Part shown: in pieces, positions 46,232-55,932 of the stretch
Numbering within the stretch: position 1 is the stretch's first letter
Layout: each line of letters opens with the position of its first letter
Assembly (NCBI GenBank): GCA_023402845.1
Contig: JAEYFP010000035.1
Span: 1 to 64,000, forward strand
Direction of reading: 5' to 3'
From: Bacillota bacterium
GTDB lineage: Bacteria > Bacillota > Clostridia > Lachnospirales > Lachnospiraceae
Length of the DNA stretch: 64,000 nucleotides
Notes under the pieces: generated by a model
The model's input: the letters and a program-made list of their open reading frames with translations, nothing else
Told to the model about the DNA's origin: nothing
The model's database searches: none
Translations under genes and position numbers: made by a program

Positions 46232-47911
46232 TCATTTATCAACCAGCTCCAGCCGGTTAATTGCACTGAAAATCGCACGTACGGATGCACGGGTGATGTT
46301 AGAGCTGACACCGACGCCGTAGGTCACCCTGCCATCCTCTGCGCTGAGCAGATGGATATAGGCGGCCGCCTGTGCATTAGAACCACCCTGCAGAGCATGC
46401 TCCTCGTAATCAAGTACTTTGATATTGATGCCAAGTTTTTCGCGCAGGCCGCGCTGAACGGCATCAATCGGTCCGTTGCCGACCGACTCGAAGGAGTCTT
46501 CCTTGCCGCGGCACGTATAGGTCAGCATAACATGAGTATCAAACTCGGAATCAATTGCGTCGCTCCTATCATCCACTCTAAGCTTTCTAAAATGCAGAGG
46601 CTCCTTCCGCTGTATATAATTTTCCCTGAAGGATTCCATAATTTCTTCCGGTGACACCTCGCCCTGCTTCTCTGACAGGCACTGGATTACTTTTGCAAAT
46701 TCCTTGTGCATACCCTTCGGCAGCTTAAAGCCGAAATAAGTATCCATGACAAATGCGACACCACCCTTGCCGGATTGGGAATTAATCCTGACAATCGGCT
46801 CATATTCCCGCCCAATGTCGGCAGGATCAATCGGCAAATAGGGAACCTGCCAAATCGTCTGCTCCCGTTCCTTCATGGCCTTGACGCCTTTGTTGATTGC
46901 ATCCTGATGCGAACCGGAAAAAGCAGTAAATACAAGCTTGCCTGCATAGGGATGTCTTTCCCCTATCGGCATTTTGCAGCAGCGCTCATAAACCTCAATA
47001 ATCTCGTTAATATGTTCCAAATGCAGCTTTGGATCAATCCCCTGGGAAAACATATTGTACGCGATATTTAAAATATCAATATTCCCTGTACGCTCTCCGT
47101 TGCCAAACAGCGTGCCTTCCACTCGATCGGCTCCCGCAAGCAATGCAAGTTCGGTAGCCGCAATTCCGGTACCTCTGTCGTTATGCGGATGAACACTCAA
47201 AATTATACAATCACGCTCTTGAAAGTGGTTATTCATCCATTCAATTTGATCCGCATAGACATTCGGTGTATTGCATTCTACTGTCGCAGGAAGATTAATA
47301 ATAATCGGATTATCCTTTGTGGCGCACCACTCCTTCTGAACAGCCATACAAATGTCCAACGCAAACTCCACTTCCGTACCTGTAAAACTTTCCGGCGAGT
47401 ATTCCAGCATAATATTTCCTTCAAACGCAGCAGCCCGTTCTCTGACCTGTCTTGTAGCATCCACTGCAATTTTGATAATGTCCTCTTTTTCCATGCCAAA
47501 TACAACATCCCTCTGCAGGGTCGAAGTTGAATTATAAATATGCACAATTACATTTTTAATTCCCTGAATGGATTCAAATGTCCGGTCTATCAACTCCTCA
47601 CGGCATTGTGTCAGCACCTGCACACGGACGTCATCCGGAATCATCCTGCGATCCACAAGCTGACGCAGAAAGTCAAACTCAATCTGAGAGGCTGCAGGAA
47701 ATCCGATTTCGATTTCTTTAAAACCGAGTTTCAGTAAAAGCTCGAACATTTCTATTTTCTCTTCTACTACCATCGGATCAATCAGTGCCTGATTGCCGTC
47801 TCTCAAATCTACACTGCACCAAATCGGTGCTTCTGTAATCTCCCTATTCGGCCATTCCCTCTCTTGATAGTCCATGACCGGGGTCTTTTGATATCTATTA
47901 TAATTTAACAT
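46232..47911 (-). CDS. leuA: 2-isopropylmalate synthase
   Basis: This enzyme condenses acetyl-CoA with 2-ketoisovalerate in the first committed step of leucine synthesis. The DRE-TIM catalytic motif is CSVDLRDGNQALIDPM (about residues 31-46), with HPHNDRGTGIA as the metal His motif (about 245-255). The C-terminal LeuA dimer/regulatory domain (about 430-559) binds leucine in the family. The form is the longer yeast-like type (559 residues). GGAGG precedes the ATG. leuCDB are not adjacent. Transcription begins about 230 bases upstream. Confidence 0.93.
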   Translation of the reverse strand: MLNYNRYQKTPVMDYQEREWPNREITEAPIWCSVDLRDGNQALIDPMVVEEKIEMFELLLKLGFKEIEIGFPAASQIEFDFLRQLVDRRMIPDDVRVQVLTQCREELIDRTFESIQGIKNVIVHIYNSTSTLQRDVVFGMEKEDIIKIAVDATRQVRERAAAFEGNIMLEYSPESFTGTEVEFALDICMAVQKEWCATKDNPIIINLPATVECNTPNVYADQIEWMNNHFQERDCIILSVHPHNDRGTGIAATELALLAGADRVEGTLFGNGERTGNIDILNIAYNMFSQGIDPKLHLEHINEIIEVYERCCKMPIGERHPYAGKLVFTAFSGSHQDAINKGVKAMKEREQTIWQVPYLPIDPADIGREYEPIVRINSQSGKGGVAFVMDTYFGFKLPKGMHKEFAKVIQCLSEKQGEVSPEEIMESFRENYIQRKEPLHFRKLRVDDRSDAIDSEFDTHVMLTYTCRGKEDSFESVGNGPIDAVQRGLREKLGINIKVLDYEEHALQGGSNAQAAAYIHLLSAEDGRVTYGVGVSSNITRASVRAIFSAINRLELVDK

Positions 47912-48149
47912 TTACCATATCCTCCATTTACTATAATTTTAAATACTGCCACACATGCATGCGCACTCGGGTTTTTCAGGCATGGAAAGATTTCCCCGCA
48001 AATATTCCCTTCGCAGCCTTTTATAAGCGTTGGAGTCGGTAAATAACACTATATTTCACGATGATCGATAATTTATTTCTGATTATTCTCTTAGCCCCAT
48101 TCCTATCCACTTCTTTCTTATGTAAATGTCGTTTTCGCTAATGAGGTAT
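47912..48149 (-). other. Long leader region of leuA
   Basis: About 230 transcribed bases precede leuA. No T-box antiterminator motif, no Leu-rich leader peptide and no intrinsic terminator was found. The stretch GCGAAGGGAATATTTGCGGGGAAATC and the following GC-rich palindrome (around CATGCATG) may fold. Its regulatory role is open. Confidence 0.4.
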
Positions 48150-48178
48150 ATTATACAGGATAGTTTTTAAAAATGCAA
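48150..48178 (-). promoter_or_regulatory. leuA: leuA promoter
   Basis: On the minus strand, -35 TTGCAT (48173-48178) and -10 TATAAT (48150-48155) are separated by exactly 17 bases, a near-consensus housekeeping promoter. Confidence 0.8.
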
Positions 48179-48228
48179 CCCAAACAAAAGCAGCTTTTTA
48201 AGTCAAAAATTTTAAAAAATCCCACATC

Positions 48229-49215
48229 CTAAAGATCTATTTGAGACATCGTTGCCGGCATCTCATGCTTGGTGTTAACTTTCCCTTCATCTGTTACCAG
48301 ATCAAAACACGATGCAATAATTTTATTTTGCCATATAATTGGTTCTCCTGGCTGATCCAGTCCGCCGTCCAAACCGTCACAATCAGGACTTTGTGCAATT
48401 CTTTCCAGCGTTCCGTCCGGATACATTTTTGCAATCGCATTATCCGAAAAATCTGCGATATACAAATTCCCCTCCTCATCAAATGCCATACCGTCCGTAG
48501 ATTTTAATTGCGCCGGATTCTTTGCATAAACATTATTTTCTGTTACTGCACCGTTTGCTCCGAATTTAATTTTATGAATCGCTCCGTCTCCGAAATTCCC
48601 TACATAAAGGTTTCCTTCTTTATCAAAAGCAATTCCGTCCGCTCCATACTGACATTTCTCATTCTGTGTAAGAAAGGTTGTAAGGATATGCGAATCTTCC
48701 AAAGTATTTGTTATTTTAATATTTTCTTCCTCCAGCCCAAAACAATATACACAGCTTACAAGCTTACCGCTCGGATCCTCAACCTTTGCCAGCATACTTT
48801 GAGTTACATACATATAGTTATCTTTTATACGTATTCCATTGGGATGCTCCATTCCATAAGCAACTATAGTACAGCTCTCTATATTTCCTTTTTTATCCGC
48901 TCTTATTTTCAGTACCCGTCCTTTATTTTGCAATTCTTCTTTTCCGGACCAGCCCTGATTGTCACAAATATAAAGAAACCCGCTGTTATCAAAAGCAATT
49001 CCCATATTACGTGCAATGCCTGTTTCCGGATGCTTGGGAACATCAAACCATTTCTCCGCATTTTTATTTTTGTCGATTCGCAGTACGCAGCCGCTGACGC
49101 TGTCATCGGCAAAGTTCGGACAAGATAGGATTAAATTTCCTTCCTGATCAATTTCCATTCCGTCCGGGGTACAAACATACTCCGGTAATTTCATAAATAA
49201 TTTTGGCTTTCTCAT
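48229..49215 (-). CDS. SMP-30/gluconolactonase-like beta-propeller protein
   Basis: This 328-residue protein has repeated propeller blades (PDGMEIDQEGNLILSCPNF, GIAFDNSGFLYICDNQG, GIAFDKEGNLYVGNFGDG, GMAFDEEGNLYIADFSDN). The family hydrolyses sugar lactones with a divalent metal. No signal peptide is evident. It is the last gene of the 16-kb catabolic cluster, 51 bases after the glycyl radical enzyme gene. A sugar-acid lactone could arise from the alcohol dehydrogenase encoded upstream; this is inferred. Confidence 0.8.
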   Translation of the reverse strand: MRKPKLFMKLPEYVCTPDGMEIDQEGNLILSCPNFADDSVSGCVLRIDKNKNAEKWFDVPKHPETGIARNMGIAFDNSGFLYICDNQGWSGKEELQNKGRVLKIRADKKGNIESCTIVAYGMEHPNGIRIKDNYMYVTQSMLAKVEDPSGKLVSCVYCFGLEEENIKITNTLEDSHILTTFLTQNEKCQYGADGIAFDKEGNLYVGNFGDGAIHKIKFGANGAVTENNVYAKNPAQLKSTDGMAFDEEGNLYIADFSDNAIAKMYPDGTLERIAQSPDCDGLDGGLDQPGEPIIWQNKIIASCFDLVTDEGKVNTKHEMPATMSQIDL

Positions 49216-49266
49216 AATTATAAAATCCTTTCCAGACTTTCGTCGTCTTCACAGTGGGTTATATTT

Positions 49267-51333
49267 TTACTGTAATTTAAGTTCCATTCTTTTGATAATA
49301 TGATCCTGATATACTTCGTCGAGCTCAACAAAATAACCGCTCCAGCCCCATACCCGCACGATTAGATTTCTGTAGTTTTCCGGATGTAGCTTTGCATCCT
49401 CCAGGGTTTCTCTGTTTACCGCATTCAGCTGCATTTGATGCCCCCCCATATCCATATAGGATTTCACCAGCATTGCTACTTTTTGAATACCCTCTGGATT
49501 TCGAAATACCGTATCATGAAGTTCCATTGTGAGCGGTCCTCCGTTGGCTGCCTTTATTAGGTCCGGCTTACTAAAAGATTTAATGATTGAAATTGGTCCT
49601 TTGCATCTGCTGAACAGACTCGGGGAAAAATTACAGGCAATTTCCTCTCCCGCTTTTCTTCCGTCCGGCGTGGCTTGTATGGACTTTGAATGCCATATGT
49701 AATACATTGCCGAACCTGTGCCTGCCCTGTAGATTCCCTGTCGGTCGTTTTTTATGCCGCTAAGCGCGTCTGCAAAACAATTGAGAAGCCCGACCGCCAA
49801 TTGATCAGTGTCATCCTCGTCATTTCCCATCTTTGGTCCTTCATATCTAAGCTGAAATAATAAGTTTTCATACCCTTCATAATTTTTATTCAATGCCTCC
49901 AACAGATCATCCGCTAAAATAGTTTTTTCATCAAAAACATATTTTTTAATAGAAGCCAGCGAATCAACTGCCGTAGAAAGCCCTGTACCATGAATTCCGA
50001 AGTTATTATACTTATTTCCGTCAGAGACATCCCTGCCGTTTGTGATGCAGTCCTTCATCATTATGGACATGAGAGGGGAAGGCTCCATATATACATGATG
50101 ATAGTTATTTGTCATTTCCCTGCACTTAGATTGTATTTCTTTCTGATATAACCCGACAAATTCCTGAAAGTCACCGCATTCAGGCAGCCTGGGTAGCACC
50201 GCCGCCAATGCCGCCGCAAAAGAAAAACCATCAATATTGGGAATGTCCATTCCATACCCCGGAATAATGACTTCCCAGCAGGCTGCCGTTACATAATTAT
50301 AGGCATCTTCAGTCGCATATCCCCATCTGATTAAGGCGGGAATTACTATGTCGTCATTCAAATATTGAGGAAACCCAAGTCCCTGCTTTGTCAGAAGGCT
50401 TCCCTTTTCATAAATCGAAAGCGGCGTATTTTTGTTAACTCTCAAGTTTATCTTAGGATCAATGAGCTTCAGCTCCAGACTGGCTTCCATACACAAATCA
50501 GACAATAGATTATAGCTGTCTGTTCCGTCCGGCTTTAGTCCTCCCAAAACCATACTCTGACCATTATCCCCTTGCTGCATACCCATATATAAATCACTGT
50601 CTTTATTAAAGCTGATAAAAAATTCTTCCAGTAATTCCAGCGCAGATTCTTTTGTTAAAACTCCCTTCTCAATATCATTCCGCAAATATTGCAGCATGAA
50701 CTGGTCAAATCTTCCGATTGTGTTATGATAATTGAAAGAACACCATAGAGAATAATGAATTAATCTAAAAAACTGGAGAGCCTCTATCAAGCTGGATGGT
50801 TTTCTTTCCGGTATTCTTTCAAAAACCTCAGCTACGATTTGATTGCCTACTTTTTTGGCTTCCTCTTGATACCTTTTTGCAAACTTCGAAATGGTATCTA
50901 AAACCTGAAGCATTGCTTCTAAATATGCCTTCTGTTCCCCCTTATGATTACAAAGAGCGTTTTCTATCTCTTTCCGCTTTTCATCAAATCCCACATTAAT
51001 GAGACTTAAGTAGTCGGGATTTATATTACATATTTTACCTTGCTCATGGATATAGTGATGATCCCGAATCCGATCTGATTCTTTTTGAGTAAAAATTTCC
51101 GGTAATGCCGGAACAGTTCTCAACATTGCAATGCGATCATGAAGAAATACTACCGGAGTTTCCCTTTCCAATACATATTTAAGTCGCTTTGCAGCTCTTT
51201 CATAATCAGGAATTTTGTTTTTTTCAAACCCATCGGCCAAAACATCTAGGTCTTCAATATCTTGTCTGCGATAAGTATGATGTTTTTTTTCATAAATATA
51301 AAAGTTTAATAATTCTTGAATGTGCCGTGTCAA
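49267..51333 (-). CDS. Glycyl radical enzyme, PFL-like, probable dehydratase/lyase type
   Basis: The C-terminal glycyl radical motif is VRVWGWSGYF (Gly about residue 663). The thiyl-radical Cys lies in NYVTAACWEVIIPG (about 352) with a Glu two residues later. This Cys-x-Glu pattern is found in diol dehydratases and related lyases and is absent from pyruvate formate-lyase, which has Cys-Cys. At 688 residues it is shorter than typical glycerol or propanediol dehydratases. The TTG at 51333 with AAGGAGG upstream is chosen; the ATG at 51363 has no ribosome site and overlaps the activase. The substrate is unknown. Neighbours (FGGY kinase, DeoC, sugar transporter) suggest a polyol or sugar. Confidence 0.85.
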   Translation of the reverse strand: MTRHIQELLNFYIYEKKHHTYRRQDIEDLDVLADGFEKNKIPDYERAAKRLKYVLERETPVVFLHDRIAMLRTVPALPEIFTQKESDRIRDHHYIHEQGKICNINPDYLSLINVGFDEKRKEIENALCNHKGEQKAYLEAMLQVLDTISKFAKRYQEEAKKVGNQIVAEVFERIPERKPSSLIEALQFFRLIHYSLWCSFNYHNTIGRFDQFMLQYLRNDIEKGVLTKESALELLEEFFISFNKDSDLYMGMQQGDNGQSMVLGGLKPDGTDSYNLLSDLCMEASLELKLIDPKINLRVNKNTPLSIYEKGSLLTKQGLGFPQYLNDDIVIPALIRWGYATEDAYNYVTAACWEVIIPGYGMDIPNIDGFSFAAALAAVLPRLPECGDFQEFVGLYQKEIQSKCREMTNNYHHVYMEPSPLMSIMMKDCITNGRDVSDGNKYNNFGIHGTGLSTAVDSLASIKKYVFDEKTILADDLLEALNKNYEGYENLLFQLRYEGPKMGNDEDDTDQLAVGLLNCFADALSGIKNDRQGIYRAGTGSAMYYIWHSKSIQATPDGRKAGEEIACNFSPSLFSRCKGPISIIKSFSKPDLIKAANGGPLTMELHDTVFRNPEGIQKVAMLVKSYMDMGGHQMQLNAVNRETLEDAKLHPENYRNLIVRVWGWSGYFVELDEVYQDHIIKRMELKLQ

Positions 51334-51347
51334 GCTTTCCTCCTTCT

Positions 51348-52124
51348 TTATAATACTACACATTGGATTTCACATTTTTTAAAACAGTCTGTCCGAATCG
51401 CCGGAGTACGGTCAATATCAAATTGAGGCTTATATTCTTCTCCAAGCATTTTATATTTTGCCCCGGCTGTTTTATGATAGGGCAGCAGCTCTACCCGCAA
51501 TAGATTTTTTGCATTTTCTAATGCTTTAGCCGTCGCTTCCATGTTTTCGGAAGTATCACTCACGCCGGGTATCAAAGGAATTCTGATAATAAAAGGCTTG
51601 CCTGCCTTCTTTAAGCTTTCCAAATTTGTTAAAATCACCTCATTACTTACCCCCGTATGCAATTTGTGGAGACCTGCATCCATAATTTTCAAGTCCATTA
51701 TGATTAAGTCAAGTTTCCCAATCACACGGCTGAAGGTATTGGGATTGCAATATCCCGAGGTCTCAATTGCTTTATGAATAGTAGGTATACTCTGTAAAAC
51801 AGCCTCCAGAAATTCCGCCTGAGCCAAAGGCTCTCCTCCCGAAAACGTAACTCCGCCTTGAGTTTTCGACAAAAAATCTTCATATCCAAGAAGCATCTCT
51901 GCCAATTCCCCTGAATTTATTTCTTTTCCCGCTATTCTTTTTATATCTGAGGGGCAATCCTTAACCGTAGAAATCATCAATTCAGGACTGTGCTTCATTC
52001 CCTCGGGATTATGGCACCAGTTACAGCAAAGAGGACAGCCTTTTAAGAATACAGTAATGCGAATGCCCGGTCCGTCATAAACAGCGAACTCCTTTATTTC
52101 AAAAATAACACCTTTTTTATTCAT
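51348..52124 (-). CDS. Glycyl radical enzyme activating enzyme (radical SAM)
   Basis: This iron-sulfur protein cleaves S-adenosylmethionine to install the glycyl radical on the enzyme encoded next. The cluster motif is GCPLCCNWC, with ligands Cys30, Cys34 and Cys37 (CxxxCxxC). FSGGEPLAQ is the SAM-binding GGE motif. At 258 residues it resembles PflA and lacks the double-cluster ferredoxin insert of most dehydratase activases. It has an unusual Cys-rich C-terminus (DCFKKCEIQC). It lies 14 bases before the radical enzyme gene, a tight pair. Confidence 0.92.
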   Translation of the reverse strand: MNKKGVIFEIKEFAVYDGPGIRITVFLKGCPLCCNWCHNPEGMKHSPELMISTVKDCPSDIKRIAGKEINSGELAEMLLGYEDFLSKTQGGVTFSGGEPLAQAEFLEAVLQSIPTIHKAIETSGYCNPNTFSRVIGKLDLIIMDLKIMDAGLHKLHTGVSNEVILTNLESLKKAGKPFIIRIPLIPGVSDTSENMEATAKALENAKNLLRVELLPYHKTAGAKYKMLGEEYKPQFDIDRTPAIRTDCFKKCEIQCVVL

Positions 52125-52143
52125 TCCCGAGCCCTTCCGCTCT

Positions 52144-52644
52144 TTATGATAACTCTATAGAAACAATATCCTTCTCCTCCAATACTGCCTTATGACAATC
52201 ATTAAAGTAAGTTCTTTCGGGCAATAATACAATGGAAGTTACCGGCTTTTCCTCTATTGGCATCTGCGCATAATGCCATACTCCGGCATTGATATAAATC
52301 ATGACACCTTTCGGAATCACATATGCCTCTATTTCTTCTACAGGCACTTTACTATCTGCCGTTGCCGGCGCAAAAGCCATAACGACATCTCCGTCCAGCA
52401 TCATAAATGCTTCTCCGGTACCCGAATGATATTCCATTATCTCTACCTTTTTCTCTCCCGGCAGAGCGGTTCCTGCCGAAAGAGAAATCTGACCGGTTGC
52501 GGGAATCTGCATAATATCCCGATAAAAGCAGATCGGGTCAGTTACCTCCCCCAAATGAGGCATATCAGAATTTAAAAATTTACGATAGGTACCAAATTTT
52601 TTAAATTCTTCAAGACTTAATGTTTTTGCCTTAATATGATTCAT
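52144..52644 (-). CDS. Ureidoglycolate-lyase-like cupin protein
   Basis: This 166-residue protein has a cupin-like core: EIMEYHSGTGEAFMMLDGDVVMAF (from about residue 70), YVIPKGVMIYINAGVWHYA, and a final VLLPERTYFNDC. The layout resembles the AllA cupin family. No purine catabolism genes are nearby, so it more likely acts on a sugar derivative or as an isomerase in this pathway. The ATG at 52644 has AAGGAG upstream; a longer frame overlaps the reductase gene. Confidence 0.6.
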   Translation of the reverse strand: MNHIKAKTLSLEEFKKFGTYRKFLNSDMPHLGEVTDPICFYRDIMQIPATGQISLSAGTALPGEKKVEIMEYHSGTGEAFMMLDGDVVMAFAPATADSKVPVEEIEAYVIPKGVMIYINAGVWHYAQMPIEEKPVTSIVLLPERTYFNDCHKAVLEEKDIVSIELS

Positions 52645-52660
52645 TTTTTTCTCCTTAGAA

Positions 52661-53653
52661 TTAAGCTTCCTGTGCCAAAATTTCATCAATTTTCTTCAAT
52701 TCATCGTTTGTAAAATTATTATTTTGTAATAATTCTACATTTTCTAATATTTGTTCTTTTCTGCTCGCTCCCAATATGACAGAGGTCACGCCTCCTTCCC
52801 TGATATCCCAGGCCAACGCCATTTGCGGGAGTGTCTGTCCTCTCTCTTTTGCAAACTCATTTAGAGCAAATACCTTTCTTTGCAGATCCGGCTTAATATC
52901 CGTTTCATGAAGATAATAGCTGTTTTTATTATTTGCTCTGGAGTCCTTCGGAATTCCCTGCGCGTATTTCATAGTCAGAAGTCCCTGCTCCAGTGGGCAA
53001 AAAGCTACGGAACCGATTTTTTCTTTGTTAAGCACCTGAAAAAGACCATCTTCCGGTTCTCTGGAGAGCAAATTATAACGGAACTGATGAATCAAAAGCT
53101 TAACTCCCATTCCCGCAAGTATTTCAGAAGCCTTTTGCGTATCCTCCGCATTATAATTTGAAATGCCTACATATAACGCTTTTCCTTGACGAACCAGGTC
53201 TGCAAGTGCCCCCATCGTCTCTTCCATGGGTGTATTCACATCTCTTCTATGATGATAAAATATGTCAACATAGTCCAACTTCATTCTTTTAAGACTCTGA
53301 TCCAAGCTGGATATTAAATATTTTCTGGAACCCCCGTCCCCGTAAGGACCGTTCCACATCTCATAGCCCGCTTTTGTGGCAATTAAAAGCTCATCCCGAT
53401 ATCCTCTCAATTCATTGTGTATAATTTTTCCAACAAATTCTTCCGCTGTTCCCGGAGGCGGTCCGTAGTTATTTGCTGTGTCAATATGTGTGATGCCGCA
53501 ATTAAATGCGGTCAATAACAGCTCTCTGCCGGATTCGTAAGAGCAACATTCCCCAAACCCATTCCAAATACCAAATGCGAGCTGCGGAATCATCAATCCG
53601 CTGTTTCCGCACTTTTTATAAGTCATCGTATTATATCTGTTCTCAGCTATCAT
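52661..53653 (-). CDS. Aldo/keto reductase, YghZ-like
   Basis: This is a 330-residue NADPH-dependent aldehyde reductase and paralogue of 37856-38839. The catalytic Asp and Tyr lie in GITHIDTANNYGPPPG (about residues 54-69), Lys in IATKAGYEMW and His in IFYHHRRDVNTP. It lies between deoC and the cupin gene. If DeoC makes acetaldehyde or lactaldehyde-like products, this enzyme could reduce one of them. AGGAG precedes the ATG. Confidence 0.9.
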   Translation of the reverse strand: MIAENRYNTMTYKKCGNSGLMIPQLAFGIWNGFGECCSYESGRELLLTAFNCGITHIDTANNYGPPPGTAEEFVGKIIHNELRGYRDELLIATKAGYEMWNGPYGDGGSRKYLISSLDQSLKRMKLDYVDIFYHHRRDVNTPMEETMGALADLVRQGKALYVGISNYNAEDTQKASEILAGMGVKLLIHQFRYNLLSREPEDGLFQVLNKEKIGSVAFCPLEQGLLTMKYAQGIPKDSRANNKNSYYLHETDIKPDLQRKVFALNEFAKERGQTLPQMALAWDIREGGVTSVILGASRKEQILENVELLQNNNFTNDELKKIDEILAQEA

Positions 53654-53681
53654 ATTTTTCTCCTGTCAATAATCCATTGTT

Positions 53682-54371
53682 TCAGTTTTTTTGTTTTCTG
53701 TAACTATTCACTATTTCTATTCCAGCACTTGTTCCAATTCTTGACGCTCCCGCTTGTATCATATCCAATGCGGCTTCAACAGAACGAATTCCCCCGGCTG
53801 CCTTTACCTTAATCTGATCTCCGACCACAGATTTCATTATTCTTACATGTTCCTTCTTTGCTCCATATTCACCAAAGCCGGTGGAGGTTTTAATAAAGGT
53901 GGGACCGATTTCTAACGCAATCTGTGCCAGTTTTACAATTTCTTCTTCTGTCAGATAGCAATTTTCAAAAATGACCTTGGATACCACCTGTTTAGAATTA
54001 CATATACTAACAATCCCCTCCATTTCCCTTTTAATAAAATCGTAGTTTTTATTTTTCAGCTCCACTAAATTCGCCACATAGTCAATTTCCCCCGCACCTT
54101 TTGAAATGGCATCCTTTGTTTCAAAAATTTTTGTTTCAATTGTAGATTGTCCGAGAGGAAATCCTACCGCACTATCTACAAGTACCGAACTCCCTTTTAG
54201 TTCCTTATAACAGATTTCTGTAGTCGCACAATTTATTGCAACTGTTTTAAATCCATAGTTTATCGCCTCCTTGCACAATTGAACAAATGCCTCATCTGAA
54301 ACATAATGCTTCAGGTTTGTATGGTCAATCATATTGGCCAATTGATCTGCTGTTAACATCGTTATATCCAT
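53682..54371 (-). CDS. deoC: Deoxyribose-phosphate aldolase
   Basis: DeoC cleaves 2-deoxyribose 5-phosphate to glyceraldehyde 3-phosphate and acetaldehyde. The Schiff-base Lys is in FIKTSTGFG (about residue 161), the second Lys in VKAAGGIRS (about 190) and the Asp in IDYVANL (about 98). Length 229 is normal. GGGAG precedes the ATG. It is not with nucleoside phosphorylases; instead it follows an FGGY kinase by 16 bases and precedes a reductase and a glycyl radical enzyme, which suggests a 2-deoxy sugar phosphate made by this pathway. Confidence 0.93.
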   Translation of the reverse strand: MDITMLTADQLANMIDHTNLKHYVSDEAFVQLCKEAINYGFKTVAINCATTEICYKELKGSSVLVDSAVGFPLGQSTIETKIFETKDAISKGAGEIDYVANLVELKNKNYDFIKREMEGIVSICNSKQVVSKVIFENCYLTEEEIVKLAQIALEIGPTFIKTSTGFGEYGAKKEHVRIMKSVVGDQIKVKAAGGIRSVEAALDMIQAGASRIGTSAGIEIVNSYRKQKN

Positions 54372-54387
54372 GATTTTTCTCCCGTTT

Positions 54388-55911
54388 TCATGTCAAATTA
54401 AGTTTATTATAAATTGCTTCCAGTGAATCATAGGCTTCGTTAAATATACGATATAGTTTATCGTATATTTCTTTATTCTCGGAATTGGGCTCTATTACCC
54501 TTTCCTTAGGATTAAATCGGCTTATTACACTAAAGTCCGAAAATTCCCCCAATCCGACTCCCGCACAAATAGCGGCTCCCATGGAAGTTGCTTCCTCCAG
54601 ATATTTAGGCACCACTATTTTTTTCTGCCAAATATCAGCAAGAATTTGAAGCCAAGTAATGCTCTTGGCACCTCCTCCAATTAAAATAACCTCCTCTGTG
54701 TGTGTCCCGTTTTCCAACGCCTCTAATATCAGTTTCAGATTAAAGCCTACTCCCTCCATAACGGAACGAAGCATTTGCGTATTTGTATGCGAGGCTCCCA
54801 GCCCCACAAAAGCGCCTCTGGCATTTAGATTCCATCTTGGGCTGCGCTCTCCTAGCAAATAAGGAAGAAACAATAGATTATTTGCGCCCGGCAGTGTTGT
54901 TTCTACCAGCTCGTTCAAGTATAAATTGAAGCTTTTATCTGTTTTCTTTATCAGCTCCTTTTCCTGCTTAAACAAGTTTTCCGATGCCCATTTAAAGGAG
55001 TATCCTGCCGATTGCATCGTACCGCATGGAGTGAAAAGGTTTTCATTGAGTGCAATCCAATTAAACGTCCTCATGCTTTCATCAAAAACCGGCGTACTTT
55101 TTGCGCACGAAATCCAAGAAGAGGAGCCCAGTACATTATAAACATTGCCTTCTGACACTACCCCTGCCCCCACGGCGGCACAGCTTCCGTCACCGCCTCC
55201 CATAACAACGGGTGTTCCCTCCAACAGACCTGTTTCTGCGGCGGCACGGGAGTTCAGCTTTCCGACAATATCTGTTGATTTATAAATCTCCGGCAGCTTA
55301 TTTTTATCGATTTGAAAAGCATCCAGCATCCTGTCCGACCAAGTTTTTTCACGGATATCCAGCAAGTTCGTCCCCGAAGCATCGGAATAATCTGTTCCGT
55401 ATACCCCGGTCATTCTACCGATTACATAATCCTTTGCATTCAGCATCTTAAAGGTCTTTTTATAAATATCCGGTCTGTTATCCTGAATCCATTTGAATTT
55501 AGCGGCGGAATAAGAAGCACTTAATCGGTGCCCCGTTATACGATAGGTTTCTTCCAATGATATATTTTTTTCAATTTTATACATTTCATTGTTATATCGT
55601 GTGTCCGCCCATATCAGTGCATGATATAAGTGATTTCCATCCTTATCCACAGGTATACACCCCATCATCTGACCGCTGAAGGTGACACAGTCTATTTGTG
55701 AGGGACGAATCAAGGCATCCTGTATCATCTTTTTGGTTGACTCACAGACTGCCCTCCACCACTCCTGCGGATCCTGCTCCACAAAACCATTAGCCGGAGT
55801 TAACGTATCATAGGTATGAGTATTACTTGCCACAAGTTCTCCATTAAAATTATACAGGGTTGCTTTGTTTCCGCTAGTCCCCAAGTCATGTGCCAATATT
55901 AAATTACCCAT
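54388..55911 (-). CDS. FGGY-family carbohydrate kinase
   Basis: This ATP-dependent sugar kinase has the N-terminal phosphate motif LAHDLGTSGNKATLY (about residues 4-18), FVEQDPQEWW (about 43-52), DYSDASGTNLLD and the C-terminal VILIGGGAKSITWLQILADIW with the ADP-binding glycine run. It is closest to the xylulokinase branch. The ATG at 55911 has AAAGGGG at good spacing. It lies 16 bases before deoC. It is inferred to phosphorylate the sugar that DeoC cleaves. Substrate cannot be read from the sequence. Confidence 0.9.
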   Translation of the reverse strand: MGNLILAHDLGTSGNKATLYNFNGELVASNTHTYDTLTPANGFVEQDPQEWWRAVCESTKKMIQDALIRPSQIDCVTFSGQMMGCIPVDKDGNHLYHALIWADTRYNNEMYKIEKNISLEETYRITGHRLSASYSAAKFKWIQDNRPDIYKKTFKMLNAKDYVIGRMTGVYGTDYSDASGTNLLDIREKTWSDRMLDAFQIDKNKLPEIYKSTDIVGKLNSRAAAETGLLEGTPVVMGGGDGSCAAVGAGVVSEGNVYNVLGSSSWISCAKSTPVFDESMRTFNWIALNENLFTPCGTMQSAGYSFKWASENLFKQEKELIKKTDKSFNLYLNELVETTLPGANNLLFLPYLLGERSPRWNLNARGAFVGLGASHTNTQMLRSVMEGVGFNLKLILEALENGTHTEEVILIGGGAKSITWLQILADIWQKKIVVPKYLEEATSMGAAICAGVGLGEFSDFSVISRFNPKERVIEPNSENKEIYDKLYRIFNEAYDSLEAIYNKLNLT

Positions 55912-55932
55912 AATCATTCCCCTTTCATTTTG

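Noticed and set aside
47912..48149. T-box riboswitch in the leuA leader
   Set aside because: The conserved antiterminator bulge sequence (TGG-N-ACC context) and a terminator are absent.
48508..49128. Plus-strand frame of 206 codons opposite the SMP-30 gene
   Set aside because: Antisense shadow; the minus-strand gene has clear propeller repeats.
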